6,621 nucleotides of DNA from Actinomycetota bacterium (GTDB taxonomy: Bacteria; Actinomycetota; Actinomycetes; S36-B12; UBA5976). The DNA lies in assembly GCA_009923375.1 (NCBI GenBank), contig RFTO01000061.1, forward strand, positions 1 through 6,621, written 5' to 3'. The position numbers and the translations under genes are program-made. Positions 1-5,688 of the stretch are shown here, one piece after another. Positions within the stretch are counted from its first letter, which is position 1; each line of letters starts with the position of its first letter. A model generated the notes under the pieces. The model saw only the letters and a list, made by a program, of their open reading frames with translations, was not told where the DNA came from and did not search any database.

Positions 1-1
1 G

Positions 2-715
2 ACGAAGTACTACGGCTACTCCCTCGATGGCGGGGTGACCTGGACAGACAACTCGAAGAACACCAAGAGCCCACTGGCCCTCACCGGTCTCACAAACGGA
101 GTCACGTACGGCATCAAGTTACGTGCGTGGAACGCCACGGGCGCGGGCGCTTCATCAACAGTTGTTGCCGGCACACCGGTGGCTGCAAAGCCGTCTGCTC
201 CGAAAATCACCGCTGCAGTTGGCGGCGCTGGTCAAGCGACCATTGCCTTCACCCCAGGTGCGGACGGTGGAGCAGCAATCACGAACTATGAGGTGTCCAC
301 CGATGGTGGGAAAACCTTCGTGGCTATGTCTCCCACGGTTACCACTAGCCCGATTGTGGTGACGGGCCTTGGCTACGCCGTCAAGTACAACATTGCCATC
401 CGGGCCGTTAACAGCAGTGGCAGTGGCGCAGCGTCTGCAGCCAAGGCCGTGACAACGACCAAGGTTCCGCAGACGATCTCATTCACGCAGCCAGCGAGCA
501 TGAGCGTTAGATCTGCGGACCAGGTGTTGACCTACTCGACTACCTCTGGGTTGACGCTTACGGTCACTGCGGCAGCCGCGAAGGTCTGCACCCTGGTCGG
601 CGGCAAGCTGCATGCAGTCTCGGCAGGTTCCTGCACCGTGACAGTCGCACAGCCCGGCAACACGATGTACGCCGCTGGCACATCGATTGTCCGTAAGGTG
701 ACGATTAGCAACTAG
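2..715 (+). CDS. Secreted/surface FN3 and Ig-like multidomain protein, C-terminal part (5' end cut by window)
   Basis: The reading frame is already open at base 2 and stops at TAG 713-715, leaving 237 visible residues; the true start lies outside the window. Residues 1-59 are most of one fibronectin type III domain (YSLDGGVTW, LTGLTNGVTY, W-N-ATGAGA). Residues 64-153 form a second FN3 domain (YEVSTDGGKTF, then AIRAVNSSGSGA at 132-143). Residues 157-237 form a different beta-rich domain beginning QTISF, with cysteines at 196 and 211 that could pair and a GNTMYAAG motif. This matches the Ig-like repeats at the ends of many secreted actinobacterial proteins. There is no sorting motif or C-terminal membrane segment, so the protein looks secreted rather than anchored by this end. 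Its role is unknown; FN3 domains usually act as spacers or binding units beside catalytic or adhesive domains. Both FN3 domains resemble FN3 domains 2 and 3 of the next gene, in the same order, so the genes are probably partly paralogous. Confidence 0.85.
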   Translation, partial: TKYYGYSLDGGVTWTDNSKNTKSPLALTGLTNGVTYGIKLRAWNATGAGASSTVVAGTPVAAKPSAPKITAAVGGAGQATIAFTPGADGGAAITNYEVSTDGGKTFVAMSPTVTTSPIVVTGLGYAVKYNIAIRAVNSSGSGAASAAKAVTTTKVPQTISFTQPASMSVRSADQVLTYSTTSGLTLTVTAAAAKVCTLVGGKLHAVSAGSCTVTVAQPGNTMYAAGTSIVRKVTISN

Positions 716-734
716 CAATTCCGCTCCAACCCGA

Positions 735-783
735 GGTGCGGGGCAGCTCCTGAAAACCAGGATCTGCCCCGCACTTCTTTTTA
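735..783 (+). terminator. Rho-independent terminator after the FN3/Ig-like gene
   Basis: Arms 736-746 (GTGCGGGGCAG) and 764-774 are perfectly complementary over 11 bp. The stem continues, after one mismatch, with TCCTG 748-752 pairing CAGGA 758-762 around a five-base loop. A T-rich run (775-783) follows directly. It lies 20 bp after the stop codon of the first gene, so the next gene should have its own promoter. Confidence 0.9.
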
Positions 784-813
784 TTGCGGACCTCTCACAT
801 ACCCTCGGCGCCT

Positions 814-829
814 TGTGATGCGCATCACA
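814..829 (+). promoter_or_regulatory. Perfect CRP/GlxR-type operator palindrome
   Basis: TGTGATGCGCATCACA is a perfect 16-bp palindrome. It fits the CRP consensus TGTGA-N6-TCACA at every defined position. The actinobacterial cAMP receptor GlxR uses the same half-sites. The site lies after the terminator of the previous gene and about 160 bp before the start codon of the repeat-protein gene. It therefore most likely controls that gene, probably as an upstream activator site. The protein that binds is inferred from the motif only. Confidence 0.7.
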
Positions 830-911
830 TACTGGACATTCCTAACGGTAGCGCGGGAATGACCGCCCTCGGCGCGTGAATTCGACGCATAAGTCCTCTT
901 GCATTATTGCG

Positions 912-925
912 TGAAACCGCATTCA
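912..925 (+). promoter_or_regulatory. Partial LacI-family-type operator (upstream member of a pair)
   Basis: TGAAACCGCATTCA has the central CG and TGAA/TTCA ends of LacI/GalR-family operators, with two departures from the cre-like consensus TGWAARCGYTWNCA. With one flanking base on each side the arms are GTGAA (911-915) and TTCAC (922-926). Its centre (918.5) is 22 bp upstream of the centre of a perfect site, about two helical turns, which would suit cooperative binding on one DNA face. Confidence 0.45.
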
Positions 926-933
926 CTACGCAC

Positions 934-947
934 TGAAAGCGTTTTCA
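934..947 (+). promoter_or_regulatory. LacI/GalR-family operator (perfect cre-like match)
   Basis: TGAAAGCGTTTTCA matches every position of the cre-like consensus TGWAARCGYTWNCA used by LacI/GalR regulators. It has the central CG typical of this family. In actinobacteria, LacI-family proteins commonly repress genes for the uptake and breakdown of particular sugars. The site is about 40 bp before the ATG of the repeat-protein gene, close to or downstream of the probable transcription start, a position suited to repression. No regulator gene is in the window. Confidence 0.65.
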
Positions 948-987
948 CGCGGTCAAGCCATTCCGTCCGTTTTGCGAGAGGAACACC

Positions 988-3771
988 ATGCATATCCGCT
1001 CCAGCCGGGGGCTTCGAGCCCTGGCTCTCACCCTGTCGACGGCCTTAGCCTCGGCAATCACGTTGGTGGGCTTGCCCGCAGCACACGCCAACATTGAGCA
1101 CACTGTTCAACAAGCAACCTTCACCCTGTCTGACGCAGACAAGGCGGGCATGTCCAACAAGGACTATTGGTGGACCAACGAAGGTTCCCACAGCTGGGTT
1201 AAGTTCGTCGAAGCTGGCGCAGACCTCGTGCTGCACTACACGGTGACTAGTACCGACTCCGGTGACGTAGAGCCCTTGGCGAATGCCTCCGTCGACCTCG
1301 TGACAGCTGCCAATGGCGGCACCTTCAGCGGCTCAACAACTGAAACCACTGATGAAAACGGCCAGGTGACATTCACTCTTCACAGCACCCTTGCGAATGC
1401 GGACGCAGAGCCTCGGCCAGTCGCACCTTCATCCATGAGCTACTGGGATGACTCCCGTGGCGGCTTCCCCGAGAAGAAGTTCGACATAACGCCGACGGTC
1501 CACGCCTTAAGCGAGAATGTCGATCGCGTCTGGACCCACACGGTCAAGACCGCCGATGCACCTGTTGCGCCTGAGTACACCATCGCCTTATCCGCTGGAG
1601 ACAAGGCCGGAATGACCAACAAGGACTACTGGTGGACCAACGCAGGCTCGCACAGCTGGGTCAAGTTCGTCACTGCAGGTGGTTGGTTGAATCTGGGCTA
1701 CCGAGTCACTGACGGCAACGGCGACCCGCTCTGCGGCGTCGCTGTCACCTTGAACACCGCCAACAACGGGCGTGCGTCATTCGGTGGTTCGACCACCGAG
1801 TACACGGGTCAAGACGGCCAGGTGTTTTTCCACTTGCACAACGACACCACTGACGCCACGGCAGAGCCGCGCCCCATTGCCCCGAGCAACATGAACTACT
1901 GGGACGACTCTCGCGGTGGCACGCTTAACGGCGAGTCCACATTCAACTTCGAGCCCACAGTCGGCGCGGATGTCGAGCATGTCGACCGCGTCTGGACTCA
2001 CTCCGTCAAGGCCATGGCAGAGGCAACCTTCACCTTGGCAGACTCGGACAAGTCCACGATGACCAACAAGGACTACTGGTGGACCAACCCAGGTTCGCAC
2101 AGCTGGGTCAAGTTCGTGACCGCAGGTGACAGCCTGGCACTTCACTACACAGTGACTGATGAGAACGGCACCCCTGCTTCTGACACCGAGGTTGTCCTCA
2201 ACGGCGGTGGCCCAGGCTCATACGCAGGATCCTTCCCGCAGTTTGCAACCACGGACGCAAACGGCCAGGTGACCTTCAACCTGACCAACACGAACGTGAA
2301 CGCCGATGCTGAGCCACACCCGGTTGCGCCATCGTCCATGTCCTACTGGGATGACAGCCGCACGGTTGCCCATGAGCTCACGTTCAACTTCGAGCCCACC
2401 GTTATCGGCGCCGGCACAACCCACGTCGACCGTGTCTGGACCCACGTCGTCAAGTCCGCTGGCGGAGATGTCACCCCATTCGCAAACATCTCCTTGGCGG
2501 ATGCAGACAAGGCTCACATGACCAACAAGGATTACTGGTGGACCAACGCCGGTTCCCACAGTTGGGTGAAGTTCTGGGAATTCGGAACCGACTTGGTGCT
2601 GCACTACCGTGCCACTGACGCCAACGGTGCTGGCATCGCGAACAAGGTCATGACCTTGAACACGGCTCCAGGCGGCGCTTCATTCACAGGCAGCTTGACC
2701 GCCACGACCGATGCATATGGTTACGCGACGTTCACGTTGACCAACACCACGTCGTATGACGACGCAGAGCCCTTCCCAATGGGTGCCAGCAACATGGACT
2801 ACTGGGATGACAGCCACGGCGCTGAGCTGAATGGTCGCGAGGTCAAGTACGACTTCACGCCCACCATCGGCGCCTCATCGGAGAATCTCGACCGCGTGTG
2901 GACACACACGGTCAGGTCCGCTCCGACAGCTCCAAGCGACCCAGCGGACCTCATGGTCACACCGGGCGATGGATCCCTTCACGTCTCCTTCCACTCCAAC
3001 GACGGTCACTCGGCAATTACGAGCACGACCTTCCGTTTGGGCTGGAAGACCACACGCTCGGCTAAGTCGCTCAAGTTGAAGACCATCACGGTCAACGGCT
3101 ACGCGAACGACTACACCTTCGAGAACCTGACCAACGGAATCGCTTACACGGTGGCTGTCTCGGTCACCAATGCAGTCGACACCTCCGCGACAGTCTCCTC
3201 CGACAAGGTGTTCGCCGGCGCCGCCCAGCAGCCTTCGATCGACGAGATCACCGCTGGAAACCACAAGCTCGTCATCACCTTCATGCAGGGTGATGAAGGT
3301 GCTGCGGCGACGCGCTACTTCGGCGTCTCACTCGATGGTGGCCAGACGTGGAAGGACTCGAAGTCCTGGCGCGGTAGCCCCATCACCGTGAAGGCGCTGG
3401 AGAACGACACCACTTACCAGGTGCAGGTGCGCCAGTGGAACAAGTTCGGCCCAAGTGCTGCATCTGAGGAAGTGGATGGAACACCGATGGCTGATGTGCC
3501 GTTCGCACCGCGGTTGGGTCGTATCGTCTCCGCCTCCAACAGCTTCACGGTCAACTTCCGTGCTGGCAAGGATGGCGGCGCGGAGATCTTCGATTACGAG
3601 TACTCGCTCGACGGTGGCAACACCTGGAGTTCAGCGGGCTCGACCGACAGCCCGTTGGAAATCGACGGTCTCGATTCAGCAACTCAGTACTCGGTCGCCA
3701 TTCGCGCCGTGAACAGCAGCGGCTCCGGTGCATCGTCCACCGTCCGCGCTGCCACGACCAAGAAGGGCTGA
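988..3771 (+). CDS. Secreted four-repeat aromatic-module protein with three FN3 domains
   Basis: The protein has 927 residues. The start is ATG 988, with AGAGGA at 977-982 five bases upstream. Residues 1-34 are a Sec signal peptide: basic start, hydrophobic core and AHA cleavage site before Asn35. Four related modules follow, at about 43-188, 197-341, 345-490 and 499-645. Each has the motif NKDYWWTN-x-GSHSWVKF, an Ig-like core with VTD and a D-x-x-G-x-x-x-F-x-L motif (as in DENGQVTFTL), then DAEP, S-x-M-x-YWDDS or N-M-x-YWDDS, and a closing DRVWTH. The core resembles Big_1/invasin-type Ig-like domains, but I do not recognise the aromatic extension. Three FN3 domains follow (about 648-744, 748-836 and 838-927). 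No catalytic motif, sorting signal or C-terminal membrane segment is visible, so the protein is probably released or held non-covalently. The next gene is a GH16 glucanase carrying a diverged copy of the module, so I infer polysaccharide binding; adhesion or a structural surface-layer role is also possible. A single cysteine (Cys249, in module 2) is the only one I see in the mature protein. The CRP-type and LacI-type sites upstream suggest carbon-source control. Confidence 0.93.
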   Translation: MHIRSSRGLRALALTLSTALASAITLVGLPAAHANIEHTVQQATFTLSDADKAGMSNKDYWWTNEGSHSWVKFVEAGADLVLHYTVTSTDSGDVEPLANASVDLVTAANGGTFSGSTTETTDENGQVTFTLHSTLANADAEPRPVAPSSMSYWDDSRGGFPEKKFDITPTVHALSENVDRVWTHTVKTADAPVAPEYTIALSAGDKAGMTNKDYWWTNAGSHSWVKFVTAGGWLNLGYRVTDGNGDPLCGVAVTLNTANNGRASFGGSTTEYTGQDGQVFFHLHNDTTDATAEPRPIAPSNMNYWDDSRGGTLNGESTFNFEPTVGADVEHVDRVWTHSVKAMAEATFTLADSDKSTMTNKDYWWTNPGSHSWVKFVTAGDSLALHYTVTDENGTPASDTEVVLNGGGPGSYAGSFPQFATTDANGQVTFNLTNTNVNADAEPHPVAPSSMSYWDDSRTVAHELTFNFEPTVIGAGTTHVDRVWTHVVKSAGGDVTPFANISLADADKAHMTNKDYWWTNAGSHSWVKFWEFGTDLVLHYRATDANGAGIANKVMTLNTAPGGASFTGSLTATTDAYGYATFTLTNTTSYDDAEPFPMGASNMDYWDDSHGAELNGREVKYDFTPTIGASSENLDRVWTHTVRSAPTAPSDPADLMVTPGDGSLHVSFHSNDGHSAITSTTFRLGWKTTRSAKSLKLKTITVNGYANDYTFENLTNGIAYTVAVSVTNAVDTSATVSSDKVFAGAAQQPSIDEITAGNHKLVITFMQGDEGAAATRYFGVSLDGGQTWKDSKSWRGSPITVKALENDTTYQVQVRQWNKFGPSAASEEVDGTPMADVPFAPRLGRIVSASNSFTVNFRAGKDGGAEIFDYEYSLDGGNTWSSAGSTDSPLEIDGLDSATQYSVAIRAVNSSGSGASSTVRAATTKKG
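1114..2922 (+). repeat. Four tandem in-frame copies of a ~150-codon aromatic module
   Basis: Approximate units are 1114-1551, 1576-2010, 2020-2457 and 2482-2922. The Met codon just before NKDYWW falls at 1150, 1612, 2059 and 2518, giving periods of 154, 149 and 153 codons. The first ~60 bases of units 2 and 3 from that point are nearly identical in DNA, while the middle of each unit differs in length and sequence. The strongest conservation is in aromatic and charged residues: NKDYWWTN, SHSWVKF, DAEP, YWDDS and VDRVWTH. The period is far too long and the units too coding-like for a CRISPR array. They are protein domains that arose by internal duplication. Confidence 0.92.
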
Positions 3772-3788
3772 TCTAACCGCTCCATAGC

Positions 3789-3838
3789 AACTGGGGGCGT
3801 ACATCCGGAAACGGGTGTGCGCCCCCAGTTCTTTTTCT
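3789..3838 (+). terminator. Rho-independent terminator with 19-bp stem and GAAA loop
   Basis: The left arm 3789-3807 pairs with 3812-3830. The outer part, AACTGGGGGCG with CGCCCCCAGTT, is perfect. The inner part continues with Watson-Crick pairs and two G-T pairs to a GAAA tetraloop at 3808-3811. TTCTTTTTCT (3829-3838) follows. It begins 18 bp after the repeat-protein stop codon and separates that gene from the GH16 gene. Confidence 0.92.
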
Positions 3839-3888
3839 GGTTAACATCAAAGCACCAACGACACATTTCCGTCTCTCAGAACTTGCGC

Positions 3889-3894
3889 AGGAAA
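3889..3894 (+). promoter_or_regulatory. Ribosome binding site that sets the GH16 start
   Basis: AGGAAA lies six bases before ATG 3901. The in-frame GTG at 3817 lies inside the terminator hairpin. The later ATG at 3937 has only a weak AGGT 12 bases upstream. ATG 3901 is therefore preferred, although 3937 would give a more compact signal peptide. Confidence 0.6.
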
Positions 3895-3900
3895 TCCCCC

Positions 3901-5421
3901 ATGCACCTCGAAACAGACCTAGGTACCCTTGTGATTATGCCTTCAAAGAGATCCTCAACTCCCGCTCGTCGCACCCGCGGGTATTCCCTGTTGTCGATCT
4001 TGGCCATCGGATTTTCTGTCCTTGCCACCGCACCTGCCTCCGGAGCGACGACCCCATCTCTTCATTCTTCAAACGTCACGTTGCGCCTGACCTCTCCAGC
4101 GATGAACACCAGCGGAGGCATCCCCTCGAACTACATCAACATGACTGCCGACGCATCGCCGAATAACGGAAATTGGGCGCAGTACTACGGACCGAATTTG
4201 CGAGTCTTCTACCGCTACTTCGACGTCTCCAGCGCACTGTCACTGAAGTGGCATGTAACTGACACCAAGAGTGGGGCTGCCTTGCGCTACTACCCCGTGT
4301 GGCTGACGCTGAACAAGAATGACTCTGGCCAGCAACGGTCCACGTTCATCGCAATCGTCAACGGCGTGAGTGTTCAAATTCCTGCAAATACCAGTGGTAG
4401 CGATGAGAGCCGCATCGCTGGGACCACAAACGCCAGTGGTGATGTGACATTCACACTTTTCAACTCAAACGATCCAGTTGATGCCGAGGCTCGCCCCGTG
4501 AAACTCACAATTCCCCAACCTGACTATGTCGACCCCCTTTTCTCCAACATCACACTCACCACGGCAATCCCCGAAACCTCTGAAACGAAGGACTTTCTTT
4601 GGGCGCACTTTCTACGCCCGAAGAATTGGGTGGCCCCCACGCCACCGGCCTATCTGTGGAGCCAAGAGTTCAACGAGGCAAAGGGCGCGCTGCCCGCGTC
4701 GAAGTATTGGAACGCTGAAACTGGTGACGGCTGCAGCGGAGGCAACTGCGGGTGGGGTAACGGTGAGAAGGAGTACTACATCCCCGGCGCGGCAGCAACC
4801 GATGGCAACGGCAGCTTGGTGCTCAGTGCGACCAAACTCAAGAACTCGGCGAATCGCTGCTATTACGGTACCTGCGAATGGAGCAGCGCTCGTTATCAGA
4901 CTCTCAATAAAGTTCGTTTCCGCTACGGACTCATCGAGGCTCGAATTAAGGCGGCACCCGGGACTGGATCATGGCCAGCCATTTGGTTTCTCGGCAATAA
5001 CTTCACCAGCGTCGGTTGGCCGCGTTGTGGTGAGATCGACATGGGCGAATGGGCTGGATACTCCCCCAACACGATCTGGGGGACCGGGCATTGGTCGGAT
5101 GCACGTGGAAACCGAATCATGCGAGGTTCCACATTCGCCAACAGCGGCTCACTCACATCGGCGTTTCACACCTACGGCCTGTCATGGCAGCCGGACAGAC
5201 TGCAATGGTTAATTGACGGTCAGGTCTATTTCACCCTGAATAAGAGTGATGTAGCACCAAATAACTGGCCTTTCAACAACGACATGTTTCTGATTATCAA
5301 CCTCGCCATGGGTGGCAGTTTCGCCGGCAACATCTCACCGTCTTTGAACTCGAGCAGTATGACCATCGACTGGATCCATTACTCCAAGGCGAACGGCCTT
5401 GGTGCGGTTTCCTTCAACTAG
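3901..5421 (+). CDS. Secreted GH16 beta-glucanase (laminarinase-like) with N-terminal accessory module
   Basis: The protein has 506 residues from ATG 3901. Residues 1 to ~49 form a signal peptide with a long n-region, an Arg-rich stretch (PARRTRG), the core YSLLSILAIGFSVLA and a cleavage site near ASGA; starting at ATG 3937 would drop the first 12 residues. Residues ~55-243 are an accessory domain similar in outline to the modules of the preceding gene. The GH16 catalytic domain begins at WSQEF (253) and runs nearly to the end. It shows GWGNGEKEYY, FRYGLIEARIK, WPAIWFLG and the active-site motif GEIDMGEW, with probable nucleophile Glu378, Asp380 and acid/base Glu383. It continues with FHTYGLSWQPD, WLIDGQVYF and INLAMGGSFAG. 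This pattern fits the laminarinase-type branch, which hydrolyses beta-1,3 or mixed beta-1,3/1,4 glucans outside the cell, although agarase- or carrageenase-like specificity cannot be excluded from motifs. The usual Met/Leu before the acid/base Glu is Gly382. Several cysteines near the active face (CSGGNC, CYYGTC, WPRC) could form disulfides. The gene follows a strong terminator and needs its own promoter or read-through; I see no clear promoter. Confidence 0.92.
   Translation: MHLETDLGTLVIMPSKRSSTPARRTRGYSLLSILAIGFSVLATAPASGATTPSLHSSNVTLRLTSPAMNTSGGIPSNYINMTADASPNNGNWAQYYGPNLRVFYRYFDVSSALSLKWHVTDTKSGAALRYYPVWLTLNKNDSGQQRSTFIAIVNGVSVQIPANTSGSDESRIAGTTNASGDVTFTLFNSNDPVDAEARPVKLTIPQPDYVDPLFSNITLTTAIPETSETKDFLWAHFLRPKNWVAPTPPAYLWSQEFNEAKGALPASKYWNAETGDGCSGGNCGWGNGEKEYYIPGAAATDGNGSLVLSATKLKNSANRCYYGTCEWSSARYQTLNKVRFRYGLIEARIKAAPGTGSWPAIWFLGNNFTSVGWPRCGEIDMGEWAGYSPNTIWGTGHWSDARGNRIMRGSTFANSGSLTSAFHTYGLSWQPDRLQWLIDGQVYFTLNKSDVAPNNWPFNNDMFLIINLAMGGSFAGNISPSLNSSSMTIDWIHYSKANGLGAVSFN
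4063..4629 (+). other. GH16 N-terminal accessory domain, diverged relative of the upstream aromatic modules
   Basis: This encodes residues ~55-243 of the glucanase. It follows the same order of landmarks as the modules of the preceding gene: FYRYFDVSSALSLKWHVTD against WVKFVTAGDSLALHYTVTD, then TTNASGDVTFTLFN against TTDANGQVTFNLTN, then VDAEARPV against ADAEPHPV, and a closing FLWAHFL against RVWTHVV. The NKDYWW and YWDDS motifs are not retained exactly; NYIN with NWAQYY, and PDYVDP, lie at the equivalent places. Because it is fused to a glucanase, substrate binding is the leading inference. Confidence 0.7.
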
Positions 5422-5688
5422 ACACATAGCAACGCTGCGGGATTGATCTCCCACCACACTGGTGTCGCTTGAGCAGAGGACTGCATCTGCCTCAGTGCGC
5501 ATCACGTCATCCCCCACATGACTTCAATTGGAAGTGAGTGGTCGCACCGATACTTAGAAAGTTTCGCGACACGCGATCTCGACGATGAGGCATTTGCGCC
5601 CCACTTCATCCATGTGCGCTTGGATTAGTAGTTGCCGCGCGTATCCGCAGCGGTCGCGGAATTCGAGTGTTGGGAGCGAGGGTCACCT
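5422..5688 (+). other. Intergenic region before the NERD gene, no strong element seen
   Basis: These 267 bases contain no T-tailed hairpin, so termination after the GH16 gene is not explained by a visible intrinsic terminator. Short inverted repeats are present (ACTTC 5521-5525 with GAAGT 5531-5535; TCGCG 5564-5568 with CGCGA 5572-5576), but neither is convincing as a terminator or operator. A weak promoter-like pair, TTGGAA 5528-5533 and GATACT 5549-5554, is too poorly spaced to call. A 36-codon open frame at 5518-5628 has no ribosome binding site. Confidence 0.4.
5678..5683 (+). promoter_or_regulatory. Ribosome binding site that sets the NERD-protein start
   Basis: GAGGGT lies five bases before GTG 5689. 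The longer open frame back to TTG 5632 has no such site and would add 19 residues that look unlike a NERD-protein start. GTG 5689 gives MAERTQTKSEN directly before the NERD domain. Confidence 0.65.

Noticed and set aside
1777..2604. Minus-strand open frames opposite the repeat-protein gene
   Set aside because: They recur because the coding repeats recur. Their translations mirror the repeat codons and show no domain or ribosome binding site.
1114..2922. CRISPR-like repetition
   Set aside because: The period is ~450 bp, in frame and with conserved amino acids, so these are protein domains.
3817..3900. Longer GH16 reading frame starting at GTG 3817
   Set aside because: The GTG lies inside the terminator stem of the previous gene, and the added residues would precede a normal signal peptide. 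ATG 3901 has a good ribosome binding site.
3932..3947. TGTGA at 3932 as a second CRP site
   Set aside because: Only the left half-site is present; the right half is CTTCA instead of TCACA, and it lies inside the coding sequence.
5453..5490. Short hairpins after the GH16 gene as a terminator
   Set aside because: Stems of about 5 bp without a T-run are not enough to support an intrinsic terminator.
5632..5688. TTG 5632 as start of the NERD gene
   Set aside because: No ribosome binding site is visible there, whereas GTG 5689 has GAGGGT at correct spacing directly before the NERD domain.
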